A program made the position numbers and the translations under genes. The notes below the pieces were generated by a model. It was not told the DNA's origin. It was given only the letters and a program-made list of their open reading frames with translations, and searched no databases. Shown in pieces: positions 25,634 through 34,770 of a stretch of 64,000 bases of DNA (position 1 is its first letter; the number at the start of each line of letters is the position of its first letter). Source of the DNA: Glaciimonas sp. PAMC28666 (GTDB lineage: Bacteria > Pseudomonadota > Gammaproteobacteria > Burkholderiales > Burkholderiaceae_D). The DNA is taken from the NCBI RefSeq assembly GCF_016917355.1, contig NZ_CP070304.1:1922001-1986000 (forward strand). Direction: 5' to 3'.

Positions 25634-27073
25634 ATGCTGCCCCTGCTTCCTCTCCACCGCACTACAGCGTTTTCTTTGCCCATTAAATTTATTCAATTCG
25701 GCGAAGGAAACTTCCTGCGCGCCTATATCGACTGGCAAATTGATTTGCTCAATGAGCGCGTCGGATTGAACGCTGGCGTGGTGGTGGTGCGCCCGCGTGG
25801 CCATACTGTGAAGCCATTGCTGGATGTGCAGGATGGACTATTCACGACCTTGATTCAAGGCCTGGATGAAAACGGTGAAGCGGTCAAACAGTACCGAAAA
25901 ATCAGCTGCGTCCAGCGCGAAATCAATGCGGTCACCATGTTCGCCGATTACCTGGCATTGGCGCGTAACCCGGATACGCGATTCGTCGTGTCTAACACCA
26001 CTGAAGCTGGCATCGTCACCAACGATACGGACGCCTATGCTGATGCGCCACCCCTTTCGTTTCCTGCCAAACTGACCCGTCTGCTGTATGAACGATTCCT
26101 GCATTTCGATGGCGCGCAGGATAAAGGCTGGGTGTTCTTGCCCTGCGAATTGATCGACCATAACGGTCCAGCGCTGAAAGCTGCCGTTCTACACTTTGCC
26201 ACGCTTTGGCAACTCGGTGAGCGCTTCATTGATTGGCTGGAGCAAGCCAACACTTTTTGCTCGACACTGGTCGATCGCATTGTCAGTGGATTTCCCGAAA
26301 ATCAAATGGCCGATATTGAGGCAGAACTTGGTTATAAAGACCAATTTTTTGTCGTCGCTGAATATTATTACGTATTAGTTATTCAAGGCCCATCCTGGCT
26401 GGCAGACGAATTGCGCCTGGCGGATGCCGGTTTGAACATCAAGCTGGTTGATGACATCGCTCCCTACAAACAAATTAAGGTTGGCATCCTCAACGGCGGA
26501 CACACCACGCTGGTCCCGGTCGCTCTGTTGGCCGGTTTAACGTCGGTTTCCGAAGCGGTCAATGATCCCGATATCGGTGGCTTCCTGATCGCTGCGCTAG
26601 AGCAGGAAATCATTCCTGCACTGCCCATGCCTTTGGACGAATTGACGCAGTTTGCAGATGACGTTTTACGGCGCTTTCGCAATCCCACGATTCATCATCG
26701 GCTGGAAGCCATTGCGCTCAATAGCTGGCCCAAGTTTGCAGCCCGCGTGATGCCGCAATTAACCGGTTTTCACACCTTGACTGGAAAGCTGCCAAAACGC
26801 CTGATCCTGGCGCTGGCTTCAACCCTGCTGCTTTACCGCGGCGATGTGATAACCCTGTCCGACGACGCCGCTACGCTGGCATGGTTTCAGGCAGCCTGGT
26901 TACGCGTTCAATCAGGACAAGGCGAAATAGAAGAACTGGTCAGCCAGTGGCTCGCCAATAGCAGTTTATGGGGTTCGGACTTGAATCAGATTGCCGGTTT
27001 GTCTGACGCAGTGCTGGGTGCCATCGTTGCCATTGAGCGCGATGGTATCCGATCGACCATCAACGCAATTTAG
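25634..27073 (+). CDS. uxaB: Tagaturonate reductase (altronate oxidoreductase)
   Basis: UxaB, 479 aa from the ATG at 25634, reduces D-tagaturonate to D-altronate with NADH. IQFGEGNFLRAYIDWQID is the nucleotide-binding start of the mannitol-dehydrogenase family. The active-site block YKQIKVGILNGGHTTLVPVALL is clear. The frame stays open back to 25544 inside uxaA but only the internal ATG fits. Its stop is followed at once by a seven-copy octamer repeat. Confidence 0.92.
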   Translation: MLPLLPLHRTTAFSLPIKFIQFGEGNFLRAYIDWQIDLLNERVGLNAGVVVVRPRGHTVKPLLDVQDGLFTTLIQGLDENGEAVKQYRKISCVQREINAVTMFADYLALARNPDTRFVVSNTTEAGIVTNDTDAYADAPPLSFPAKLTRLLYERFLHFDGAQDKGWVFLPCELIDHNGPALKAAVLHFATLWQLGERFIDWLEQANTFCSTLVDRIVSGFPENQMADIEAELGYKDQFFVVAEYYYVLVIQGPSWLADELRLADAGLNIKLVDDIAPYKQIKVGILNGGHTTLVPVALLAGLTSVSEAVNDPDIGGFLIAALEQEIIPALPMPLDELTQFADDVLRRFRNPTIHHRLEAIALNSWPKFAARVMPQLTGFHTLTGKLPKRLILALASTLLLYRGDVITLSDDAATLAWFQAAWLRVQSGQGEIEELVSQWLANSSLWGSDLNQIAGLSDAVLGAIVAIERDGIRSTINAI

Positions 27074-27129
27074 TAGTTTGGTAGTTTGGTAGTTTGGTAG
27101 TTTGGTAGTTTGGTAGTTTGGTAGTTTGG
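27074..27129. repeat. Octamer tandem repeat (TAGTTTGG) x7
   Basis: Seven perfect copies of TAGTTTGG lie directly after the uxaB stop, followed by TAACTAGTAATTCAG. Perfect short repeats like this are prone to slippage. The repeat lies between uxaB and exuT, in what should be untranslated mRNA. Confidence 0.95.
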
Positions 27130-27237
27130 TAACTAGTAATTCAGTAATTTCAAAAAAAGAAGAGATTGACGGCACGCCTGACAATCCGAAAACTGCTTTC
27201 CGGTTGGAACCGCAGAACAAAAACAGATGGAGACAAA

Positions 27238-28536
27238 ATGAACAAAATTAGGGGCATGCGCTGGTGGATGGTCGGTATGGTTACGGCCGGACTGATCGTC
27301 AATTATCTGGCGCGCAATACGCTTTCGGTCGCTGCACCGACCATGATGAAAGAATTGGATTTTACGACCCAACAATATTCGTATGTGGTCGTGGCATGGC
27401 AAATTTGTTATGCCTTGATGCAGCCGATTGCGGGTTATGTTCTGGACACCGTTGGCACCAAAATCGGATTTGCGGTATTTGCGCTCGCCTGGTCAATCGC
27501 CTGCGCCTCCGCCGCGCTGGCAACCGGCTGGCAAAGCCTGGCATTCCTGCGCGGATGTCTCGGCCTGGCTGAAGCCGCTGGCATTCCCGCGGGCGTCAAG
27601 GCTACGACCGAATGGTTTCCCGCAAAGGAGCGCTCGATTGCAATCGGCTGGTTTAATATTGGTTCCTCGGTTGGCGCTTTATGCGCACCGCCGCTGGTGG
27701 TCTGGGCGCTGTTGCACGGCAACTGGAAATGGGCCTTTATCATCGTCGGTGGCCTGGGAATCGTATGGAGTTGCTTATGGATGTGGCTCTACAAGCATCC
27801 AAAAAATCAGCCTCACCTGAGCGATGACGAGCGTAATTTCATCTTGAGCGGACAAGAAGCAAAATACACTAGTAGCGAGACAAAAAAAGCCAGCTGGTCA
27901 GAAATTGCCCGTAATCGTAACTTCTGGGCAATTGCTGTTCCGCGCTTTCTGTCGGAACCGGCGTGGCAGACTTTTAATGCATGGATTCCTTTATACATGG
28001 TCACCGTGCATCACATGAACTTAAAGGAAATTGCCATGTTCGCATGGCTACCATTCCTCGCCGCAGACATCGGTTGCGTTCTCGGTGGTTACCTCAGTCC
28101 GTTCTTTCATAAATACGCTGGCGTCTCGCTGTTTACTTCTCGCAAAATGGTGGTTGCCGTCGGTTGCCTTTGCATGATCGGCCCAGGCTGCATCGGGTTG
28201 GTTGCCAGTCCTTACGTTGCGATAGCTTTGCTATGTGTGGGCGGCTTCGCACACCAAACCTTGTCCGGTGCGCTGTATGCCATCACCTCCGATGTATTTG
28301 GCAAAAACGAAGTCGCAACCGCGACCGGCATGGCAGGCATGTCAGGCTATCTGGGAGCGACATTATTCACATTGGTGTTCGGCATTCTGGTGACGCAGGT
28401 CGGGTACGCCCCACTTTTCGTGTTATTGGCGGTATTTGATCTGGTCGCCGCCGTAGTCGTGGCATTGGCAGTGCGTGAGCGCTTTATCGGCGGCACCAGC
28501 GCGCCGATTGGTGCAAAGGCAATGCTCAATTCCTGA
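27238..28536 (+). CDS. exuT: Hexuronate transporter (MFS)
   Basis: Major facilitator of 432 aa from the ATG at 27238 (GGAGA ribosome site). MNKIRGMRWWMVGMVTAGLI leads into helix 1, with NYLARNTLSVAAPTMMKEL, and GCLGLAEAAGIPAGVKATTEWFP in helices 4-5 is typical of ExuT. Twelve membrane segments can be traced. It should import galacturonate/glucuronate by proton symport for UxaC. The gap after uxaB holds the octamer repeat. Confidence 0.88.
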   Translation: MNKIRGMRWWMVGMVTAGLIVNYLARNTLSVAAPTMMKELDFTTQQYSYVVVAWQICYALMQPIAGYVLDTVGTKIGFAVFALAWSIACASAALATGWQSLAFLRGCLGLAEAAGIPAGVKATTEWFPAKERSIAIGWFNIGSSVGALCAPPLVVWALLHGNWKWAFIIVGGLGIVWSCLWMWLYKHPKNQPHLSDDERNFILSGQEAKYTSSETKKASWSEIARNRNFWAIAVPRFLSEPAWQTFNAWIPLYMVTVHHMNLKEIAMFAWLPFLAADIGCVLGGYLSPFFHKYAGVSLFTSRKMVVAVGCLCMIGPGCIGLVASPYVAIALLCVGGFAHQTLSGALYAITSDVFGKNEVATATGMAGMSGYLGATLFTLVFGILVTQVGYAPLFVLLAVFDLVAAVVVALAVRERFIGGTSAPIGAKAMLNS

Positions 28537-28597
28537 TCACGATCTGAGCTCACAAGCGATTAAGCTATTGGAAATGGTGCCAAGCTGGTAGATTTGC

Positions 28598-28620
28598 GCA
28601 TCAGCGTACCCTGCTGATGC
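28598..28620. promoter_or_regulatory. Perfect 8-bp stem-loop between exuT and the GntR gene
   Basis: GCATCAGC-gtaccct-GCTGATGC forms a perfect hairpin 62 nt after exuT. There is no T-run, so it is either an operator, a rho-dependent end or an mRNA stabiliser. Confidence 0.4.
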
Positions 28621-28779
28621 ATAAACTGCCCTATACACCCCATTTCCATTTTATTAAGGACCTGCGCGCACCGCCCCGGCAACCCATTGTTATCTCTGCG
28701 ACCGTGAATATATGCGGCCAGAGCATCCAGCGATACCCGGGATTTGCGTAAGCCCTATGATTATTAAGCGAATCCAACT

Positions 28780-29505
28780 ATGAGTGCATTACATATTGAT
28801 CAGCAGCCAGTCGACGAGACGCCAATAAGTGCAGCGCGGCGCGTTTACCGCTTCCTGCGCCAGCGCATCATCGACATGACGTTAGTACCGGGAGCGCGTC
28901 TGGTGGAACGCGACATCGCCGAAGAGCTGGGGATTAGTCGCACACCGGTGCATGAAGCCGTGCAGAGATTAGCGGAAGAAGGCCTGATTGAAGTGGTCCC
29001 GCGCGTGGGCACTTTTGTGGCACGTATCCCGCTAGATAGTCTGGAGGAGGCGATGCTGGTCCGCTCCGCGCTGGAACTGGCGATCATCGAAAAAGCAGCC
29101 CAACGCGCAACCCCTGAAGGGGTGGCCCGTTTGCAGGCCATTCTGGCGGCACAAAGCGCCTGTATTCATGCTGGCGACAAGGCTGGTTTTCACCAAACCG
29201 ACGAGGCTTTTCACGAGATGTTGTCAGAACTGTCGGGATTTCCCGGGGTGTGGCCGTTGATACTGCAAGCCAAGACGCAGATTGACCGCTATCGCCAACT
29301 GACTTTGCCTCTGCAAGGCCGTATGGACGGCGTATTGATCGAACATAGTGAAGTCGTTGCTGCGATCGCTGCTGGCAATCCGGCCAATGCGGTGGCAGCC
29401 ATGCGCGATCATCTTGATCATGTCCTGCCATTGCTTGAAATGACACGCAAAATGCGCCCAGAGTATTTCATCGCCAGCGCCAAGCCTAAAACGAATAAAT
29501 TTTAG
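28780..29505 (+). CDS. GntR-family (FCD) regulator, probable uronate repressor
   Basis: A 241-aa FadR-subfamily regulator. The winged helix occupies about residues 18-85 with ERDIAEELGISRTPVHEAVQRLAEEGLIE as its core. An all-helical FCD domain follows, whose metal/effector residues are in HQTDEAFHEML and HSEVVAAI. It lies between exuT and a porin, so it is the likely ExuR/UxuR-type regulator of the locus. The candidate target is the palindrome at 22486-22501. Confidence 0.85.
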   Translation: MSALHIDQQPVDETPISAARRVYRFLRQRIIDMTLVPGARLVERDIAEELGISRTPVHEAVQRLAEEGLIEVVPRVGTFVARIPLDSLEEAMLVRSALELAIIEKAAQRATPEGVARLQAILAAQSACIHAGDKAGFHQTDEAFHEMLSELSGFPGVWPLILQAKTQIDRYRQLTLPLQGRMDGVLIEHSEVVAAIAAGNPANAVAAMRDHLDHVLPLLEMTRKMRPEYFIASAKPKTNKF

Positions 29506-29608
29506 ATTTGCATGCGCAGTCATCTGCAAATGCAATGTTTTGATGCAGTAAAAATAGCGCAAATAACAAATAACAAATAACAATTTACAAAGTTTCAGGG
29601 AGAAACAG

Positions 29609-30823
29609 ATGTTGCAGAGCAAAACGCTACAAAAATTGGTATTAGCAGGGTTGACGTTCGCAGTAACGCAAGCCTTCGCCGATAGCAGCGTGACAATTTA
29701 CGGCGTCGCAGATTCTGCGATCGTGTACCAAAATAATCAAAGCACGCTCGGCAGCAACAGTGGTGGACTTTCGAGCATCAAAGAGTCATCAGGAATCTGG
29801 GCAGGGAGTCGCCTCGGCTTCAAAGGTACAGAAGACATCGGCGGTGGCACCAAAGCAATTTTCCAACTAGAGATTGGTTATAGCATCGACACCGGCGCTG
29901 CGCAATATGCAGGCGTCATGTTTGGACGTCAAGCCTTTGTTGGTATCTCCGATCCGACCTACGGCACGCTCACGGCCGGTCGCCAATACACGGCCTATTA
30001 TCTGCAACTGGCACCGTATAGCCCAACCACCTGGTTAAGCGGCGCGTTAGGCGCGCATCCGGGCGATCTGGATGGATTAGACACCGTTCTTCGCTCCAAC
30101 AACACGTTGCTGTACACCTCACCGACCTTAAGCAACTTTACTGCGGCCGGGTCTTACTCGCTGGGCGAAGTTGCCGGTAGTGTCAAGCAAGGGTCTACCT
30201 GGAGCCTTGCATTACAATATAAAAATGGCCCATTCGGTATGACCGGTGCCGTTCAGCGCGTCAATAACTCGACCCCTGGTGGTGGCGCTTGGGGAACCGA
30301 TTCATCGACAAACTCCGCCGGTCAGCCGCTGGTTTCTGCCGTCACCAATGGCTATCAAACGGATGCCGCGCAACAGCGCGCAACACTCGGCGGAGGCTAT
30401 AACTTCACGCCGGCGTTGGATATTTCTGTGATCGGTTCGAACGTCCAGTACATTCCGGGTGCAAACTCGAAATTTACCGGAACCGCGATATTCAACACGC
30501 TAGGCTCGGTATTGCACTACCGCATTACCGCACCGTGGGATCTGGCGGTCGGTTATAGCTACACCAAAGCGACCCAGGCCAATGGCATTCAGAATGCAGC
30601 GACCTATCATCAGTTTACGCTCAGTGAATATTACAATCTGTCCAAGCGCACCGGTCTGTATGCAATCCAAACCTATCAACAAGCTGGTGGCAAAACACTT
30701 GGTTCGAATGGCGCGGGTAATATCATCAACGCCACGGCCACCATCGGCGACGGATTTCAGGGAACGCCGTCTTCATCTAACCGTCAAGTTGCCATCGCTC
30801 TCGGTATAGTGCATCGCTTTTAA
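29609..30823 (+). CDS. Outer-membrane porin (Burkholderiales type)
   Basis: A 404-aa general porin. A signal peptide ends at AFA (about residue 24), followed by DSSVTIYGVADSAIVYQNN, the usual first strand. SRLGFKGTEDIGGGTKAIFQLE and FGRQAFVGISDPTYGTLTAGRQYT are the conserved loop-strand block. It ends in a C-terminal phenylalanine (ALGIVHRF) recognised by the Bam machinery. It probably forms a 16-stranded trimer. Its place after the uronate regulator suggests uptake of uronates across the outer membrane. Confidence 0.9.
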   Translation: MLQSKTLQKLVLAGLTFAVTQAFADSSVTIYGVADSAIVYQNNQSTLGSNSGGLSSIKESSGIWAGSRLGFKGTEDIGGGTKAIFQLEIGYSIDTGAAQYAGVMFGRQAFVGISDPTYGTLTAGRQYTAYYLQLAPYSPTTWLSGALGAHPGDLDGLDTVLRSNNTLLYTSPTLSNFTAAGSYSLGEVAGSVKQGSTWSLALQYKNGPFGMTGAVQRVNNSTPGGGAWGTDSSTNSAGQPLVSAVTNGYQTDAAQQRATLGGGYNFTPALDISVIGSNVQYIPGANSKFTGTAIFNTLGSVLHYRITAPWDLAVGYSYTKATQANGIQNAATYHQFTLSEYYNLSKRTGLYAIQTYQQAGGKTLGSNGAGNIINATATIGDGFQGTPSSSNRQVAIALGIVHRF

Positions 30824-30955
30824 TATTGTCTGATAACGCGGTCAATGCGTAACTGCATCAGCCGCGTTCAACAATCATCTGCTTTAAATACCGACGACAC
30901 GTTCTGGCGAATCAAGCTATGTGAATGCAGTGTTCATCCGTAATATCACGGACTT

Positions 30956-31303
30956 TCAGGGAATCGTCGTCGGACGAAGGCGACCAAAAATCCGGCGCAA
31001 CACATGCCGGATGACAGCTAAGGCGACCCCAAGCAATCCCAATATCATCAGGCTTGCGCCAAGTCCAAATTGTCGCGGCATCTCCCCGCTTGAGGGAGAG
31101 TCTGGAACCGCAAAGACCATGCCTGCGGTGCCGACAATAATCAGCCCCGCACAGCCAATCCAATACCAGCGCCCTTTACGGGATCGGCACGCTTTCCAGA
31201 TTGAATAGAGCAAACTCGAAAAGTAGAGCGACGCGCACAGACAGATTGCGATCAGCTCCGAAATCGTCCATGCATTGGGATTTGCTTCGGCTCCTGAAAA
31301 CAC
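30956..31303 (-). CDS. Small inner-membrane protein, hypothetical
   Basis: A 115-aa protein with three hydrophobic stretches (about residues 14-36, 47-65 and 81-102). A strong AAGGAG lies 7 nt before a GTG start at 31301-31303, which supports translation. The C-terminus is basic (RRIFGRLRP). No family recognised. It lies alone between the porin and an amino-acid permease. Confidence 0.6.
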   Translation of the reverse strand: MFSGAEANPNAWTISELIAICLCASLYFSSLLYSIWKACRSRKGRWYWIGCAGLIIVGTAGMVFAVPDSPSSGEMPRQFGLGASLMILGLLGVALAVIRHVLRRIFGRLRPTTIP

Positions 31304-31869
31304 GCGGTTCTCCTTCTTTTGACCATCGATAAAAAAATGAAGGCTTCCGCCCTCTTGTTCTGGCGATCAGCCACGCCATTAGTTCCACTCGACCGAGTCC
31401 AGCTGTAACCAACAAATTTTTAGCCGATTAAAAAGCCCTATCGAAATGTTCGCCCGTTTCTTCGACCAGACTTGACGCTTTTAAATTCCTCAATCGTGAC
31501 TCATCAAGCGATTTCGCTCCTCTTCCTCACAACGCGCCCGATACATTTATCCAACCGTCATTAATTTCTGAATTTCAACTGTTTTTTGGTTACAAATCCT
31601 GCCAAGTGAGCGTTAGCATAGCGCCATATTCAAGGAAAGAATCCTTTTGTAGCAGTAAACACGGACCGCATGGATCGAACGCAGCGGACCTTGTCTTTAC
31701 GTAAATAGCATTACGGCATCTTAAAAGGATGCCTCCCAAACCTAAATCGCCTTATGCACTGCATGCAGTCAAAAGGTGAAAGCATCACCGGGACAAGGCT
31801 TCTTCAGATTGCCGTTCCAAAAGTTGGCAATCCGATTCGCCATACGTCAAAAAAAACAGGAGATCAATA
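31304..31869. other. Gene-free stretch before the amino-acid permease
   Basis: No convincing gene was found in this 566-bp region. It must hold the promoter of the permease (AGGAG lies before the ATG at 31870) and of the GTG-started membrane gene on the other strand. No known riboswitch was recognised. Confidence 0.5.
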
Positions 31870-33261
31870 ATGAAAAAAAACGACCAGGGCCTGCATCGCG
31901 GCTTGGGCGAGCGCCAGATTCGGCTCATGGCACTGGGTGCCGCAATCGGCGTCGGACTGTTCTTAGGCTCCGCCAACGCCATCAAAATGGCCGGGCCGGG
32001 CATCATGCTGGCCTACATCATCGGCGGTATGGTCATCTTCCTGATTATGCGGGCACTCGGTGAAATGTCGGTTCACAACCCCGTCGCCGGATCGTTCAGC
32101 CGCTATGCCAAAGACTATCTGGGCCCACTGGCTGGCTACCTGACTGGCTGGAACTATTGGTTTCTATGGCTGGTTACCTGCATCGCCGAAATTACCGCAG
32201 TCGGCATTTACATGGGTATCTGGTTCCCCGACGTGCCGCGCTGGATTTGGGCGCTGGCCGCCCTTGCGGCGATGGGCTCCGTCAACCTGCTGGCGGTGAA
32301 GGCCTACGGCGAGTTTGAATTCTGGTTCGCATTAATAAAGGTGGTCACCATCGTACTCATGATCATCGGTGGCCTTGGCATGATCGTTTTTGGTCTGGGC
32401 AACCATGGTGTTGCGCTCGGCATTTCGAACCTGTGGAGTCACGGTGGATTTTTACCGCACGGCGTACAGGGCGTGCTCATGTCATTCCAGATGGTCATGT
32501 TTGCCTATCTGGGCGTAGAAATGATTGGACTGACAGCGGGCGAAGCAGCCAACCCGAAAAAATCGATTCCCGACGCCATCAACTCGGTGTTCTGGCGCAT
32601 CATGATTTTTTACGTCGGCGCTTTGTTCGTCATTTTATCGATCTATCCATGGAATGAAATTGGCGTACAAGGCAGTCCGTTCGTCATGACCTTTGAGCGC
32701 CTTGGCATCAAAACGGCCGCGGGCATCATCAACTTTGTCGTGCTCACCGCTGCACTATCGTCCTGTAATGGCGGCATTTTCAGCACCGGCCGCATGTTGT
32801 TTAACCTTGCCCAACAAGGCCATGCACCACGCGCTTTTGCAACCACCTCCGCCAACGGCGTGCCACGTTGGGCCGTTTTAACATCGGTGATCGCCCTGTT
32901 GTTCGGCGTATTGTTGAATTATCTGGTGCCGGAAAAAGTGTTCATGTGGGTCACCTCGATCTCGACGTTTGGCGCAATTTGGACATGGGGCGTGATTCTG
33001 GTCACACAACTACGCTTCCGCAAATCCCTCTCCTCATCCGAACGAAAAGCGCTCGCTTTCAAAATGCCTTTCTGGCCCTACGGCTCATGGATCGCACTAG
33101 CATTTTTGGCGCTGGTAATCGGCTTGATGGCCTATTTCCCAGACACCCGCGTTGCACTCATCATCGGTCCATTATGGCTGGTACTTTTGACGATCCTGTA
33201 TTACGCGCTGCGCCTTGCACCTCAGCATAATCAGGTCGTGGGGAGTGTTAAGGCGGGGTAA
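31870..33261 (+). CDS. APC-family amino-acid permease (ProY/AroP/GABA-permease type)
   Basis: A 463-aa amino-acid permease with 12 membrane segments. GLGERQIRLMALGAAIGVGLFLGSANAIKMAGPG is the hallmark of the amino-acid transporter group, with IIGGMVIFLIMRALGEMSV and NYWFLWLVTCIAEITAVGIY typical of proline/histidine-type permeases. The exact substrate cannot be read from sequence. It is a single gene with its own ribosome site and a terminator 140 nt downstream. Confidence 0.88.
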   Translation: MKKNDQGLHRGLGERQIRLMALGAAIGVGLFLGSANAIKMAGPGIMLAYIIGGMVIFLIMRALGEMSVHNPVAGSFSRYAKDYLGPLAGYLTGWNYWFLWLVTCIAEITAVGIYMGIWFPDVPRWIWALAALAAMGSVNLLAVKAYGEFEFWFALIKVVTIVLMIIGGLGMIVFGLGNHGVALGISNLWSHGGFLPHGVQGVLMSFQMVMFAYLGVEMIGLTAGEAANPKKSIPDAINSVFWRIMIFYVGALFVILSIYPWNEIGVQGSPFVMTFERLGIKTAAGIINFVVLTAALSSCNGGIFSTGRMLFNLAQQGHAPRAFATTSANGVPRWAVLTSVIALLFGVLLNYLVPEKVFMWVTSISTFGAIWTWGVILVTQLRFRKSLSSSERKALAFKMPFWPYGSWIALAFLALVIGLMAYFPDTRVALIIGPLWLVLLTILYYALRLAPQHNQVVGSVKAG

Positions 33262-33277
33262 TGGTCATTTCTGTGCG

Positions 33278-33508
33278 TTAGGGGATCAGTTTTCTCGGTC
33301 TCTTAAGTGCTTGGAAGTTGCTTTTTGTAAGGTCGTTGCTGTCCGCCAAACTCACGCTAAATCGGGCAAACCCGCGATTCCTTAACGCAATACCAATATC
33401 AAAAAGTGCTCTGCGGAGCGCTTTTTTTTCGCTGAAATCATGGAACGGGGTAAACCCACATAACGTTTTGCCTCGCTCCGAATAGCCGTACTCACTCCCC
33501 CCACTCAA
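33278..33508 (-). CDS. Doubtful small ORF
   Basis: A 76-aa frame starting with TTG, overlapping the stop of the ORF at 33505-33744. It contains the hairpin terminator at 33401-33429, which argues against it being a real gene. No family recognised. Listed only because it forms an apparent coupled pair in a low-GC stretch. Confidence 0.15.
   Translation of the reverse strand: MSGGSEYGYSERGKTLCGFTPFHDFSEKKALRRALFDIGIALRNRGFARFSVSLADSNDLTKSNFQALKRPRKLIP
33401..33429 (+). terminator. Rho-independent terminator downstream of the permease
   Basis: AGTGCTC-tgcg-GAGCGCT stem (one G-T pair) flanked by an A-run and followed by eight T residues on the plus strand. Confidence 0.65.
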
Positions 33509-33744
33509 AGAAGGTTCTGTATCGAATAACGAAAACTCTGTACATAACCGAAAAAATTCTCCTGATGTTTTGCGCTAAAGTTGATTGGTGGGGCATCGCT
33601 ATCCATAAGGAATAGCGTTAGTTGTCCGAGGTAATTATCAAAGAATGCGCCTCTGCGGAGAATGGAACTATTCCCGCATTCTTTGCCAAAATCATCGTCT
33701 CTTACAATCGGAATAAGGTGCGACAAGTCGCCCTCAGACTTCAT
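33505..33744 (-). CDS. Low-GC hypothetical small ORF
   Basis: A 79-aa frame with a natural-looking composition (acidic N-terminus, aromatic-rich C-terminus ending GYVQSFRYSIQNLL). No clear ribosome site precedes its ATG, and GC is lower than in neighbouring genes. No family recognised. It may be part of a transferred remnant. Confidence 0.3.
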   Translation of the reverse strand: MKSEGDLSHLIPIVRDDDFGKECGNSSILRRGAFFDNYLGQLTLFLMDSDAPPINFSAKHQENFFGYVQSFRYSIQNLL

Positions 33745-33749
33745 ATGAT

Positions 33750-33899
33750 GCCATTACCGATAAAACGCTCAAAGTTAACACCTCGGGTTTGGTGACGGGA
33801 CTCAGCGGCAAAAATGCCATCACGCTTCTGGGTGAGATATTTATCATATACAACACGCCAGAAAAATCAGGCTATAACAAGATATTCTTCGATATCTAG
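33750..33899 (+). pseudogene. Fragment resembling a bacterial Ig-like (Big) domain
   Basis: The plus frame reads AITDKTLKVNTSGLVTGLSG and continues to a stop at 33897-33899. The -TLKVNTSGLVTGLSGKNAIT- stretch resembles the end of a Big2-type repeat of surface proteins. There is no start codon and no upstream frame, so it would be a decayed fragment. It overlaps nothing else real. Confidence 0.35.
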
Positions 33900-33910
33900 C
33901 CGCCTGAATA

Positions 33911-33945
33911 AAAGTGGCCAAACGCGAAAAGGCTGGCCACTAATG
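33911..33945 (-). terminator. Probable terminator of the small gene pair
   Basis: Read on the minus strand: AGTGGCCA, 13-nt loop, TGGCCACT, then TTTTATT. It lies about 85 nt after the stop of the 137-aa gene at 34028. Confidence 0.55.
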
Positions 33946-34027
33946 GGCCAGCAGGGAGTCATCTTTCAGACAAAACATCCATTCACGCGAGTGCAGAAAC
34001 AGCCTTTATTTCGACAATCCGATCCGT

Positions 34028-34441
34028 CTATTTCTGGGTCGATTTGCTTTTGGGGTTGATTTCTTTATTGGCTGCATAAGGGTGAGGATCAACGGCATCA
34101 GCACTTGAATGGGTATCATCCGTGCCCTGATCCATTCGATCAATCTCAGCTGATGCAACGTCCGCCAGCAGCTTTGAGGACGTAGAGGCCAGCCGTAACA
34201 AGCGTTCGGTGTCTTCGATATTCAGCACGGGTATGGTATCGCTGTCTTCGCTCTCTCTGTCCATCATACTGAAATGGGCCAGATCAATGCAGGTCTGAAC
34301 ACCTAAACAAATGTCCTTGGTTTGCGCAACAAATTGTGCGTGCGGATCTGTTCTTTGGTGAGGCGGCAACCATGAGAATGCTTCGTGGATTGACTCGGAT
34401 GTTGATGCAACTGGAAATGTTAGATCATTCGGCTTGTTCAT
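34028..34441 (-). CDS. Hypothetical acidic protein, second gene of a coupled small pair
   Basis: A 137-aa soluble protein. The centre (ICLGVQTCIDLAHFSMMD) and the region VLNIEDTERLLRLASTSSKLLADVA look helical; the C-terminus is polar and disordered. The layout resembles short DUF3077-like proteins of Burkholderiales and Pseudomonas, but this is only an impression. An AGGGAG ribosome site lies 9 nt before the ATG. The start overlaps the stop of the 56-aa gene upstream as ATGA, which indicates translational coupling. Function unknown. Confidence 0.6.
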   Translation of the reverse strand: MNKPNDLTFPVASTSESIHEAFSWLPPHQRTDPHAQFVAQTKDICLGVQTCIDLAHFSMMDRESEDSDTIPVLNIEDTERLLRLASTSSKLLADVASAEIDRMDQGTDDTHSSADAVDPHPYAANKEINPKSKSTQK

Positions 34442-34608
34442 GATTGCATCTCCCTGATCAAAAGGGAGACAGCGCCGGACACATCTGCACGTCGTGATTC
34501 TAAATCGTGGGCTGTGTTTTCGTCAGTGGCGTAGGAGATTGCCGCTGCACATGTAAAACTTCGGGCTATTTGTATAAGAGGGTTGATTGGCGTGGCAATG
34601 CAATGCAT
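34438..34608 (-). CDS. Small 56-aa protein, first gene of a coupled pair
   Basis: A short ORF starting MHCIATPINPLIQIARSF and ending SLLIREMQS. AAGGATAA lies 10 nt before the ATG at 34606-34608. Its TGA overlaps the ATG of the 137-aa gene. The peptide has an Ala-rich helix (CAAAISYATDE) and a C-terminal amphipathic helix. It could be a real small protein or a leader controlling its partner. About 100 nt upstream lies copy B of the structured element. Confidence 0.55.
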   Translation of the reverse strand: MHCIATPINPLIQIARSFTCAAAISYATDENTAHDLESRRADVSGAVSLLIREMQS

Positions 34609-34716
34609 GTTTTGATTATCCTTAAATGGAGTTAATACTGGCAGGATATAGCCTGCCTACGGCGTCGCCTAATTAGGGCGCGGCAAATGTATTCGCACAA
34701 ACCGATGTTGTGGCGG

Positions 34717-34770
34717 CTGTACGCTCTGGATAATGCGGGTTGCAAAGCCCGGCCCCCTCTTTCTCTGGGG
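34717..34770 (-). ncRNA. Structured element copy B upstream of a small gene pair
   Basis: Plus-strand reading CTGTACGCTCTGGAT ... GCCCGGCCCCCTCTTTCTCTGGGG, aligned with copy A at 13931-13986. Both share CTGTrCG-TCTGGAT, then CCCGGC and a pyrimidine-rich hairpin. Internal stem GCGGG/CCCG adds structure. Upstream of the 56-aa/137-aa pair on the minus strand. Function unknown. Confidence 0.45.

Noticed and set aside
27074-27129. CRISPR-like array
   Set aside because: Units are 8 bp with no spacers; a simple tandem repeat.
27201-27212. CGGTTGGAACCG as a third PtxS operator before exuT
   Set aside because: It is an inverted repeat with a different core and lacks the TTCCA half; similarity is only a half site.
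26966-27220. Minus ORF with NYQTTKLP repeats
   Set aside because: It is a reading of the octamer tract plus the shadow of uxaB.
34639-34656. GGCAGG-atatag-CCTGCC hairpin as terminator
   Set aside because: No T-run on either strand; may only be part of the leader.
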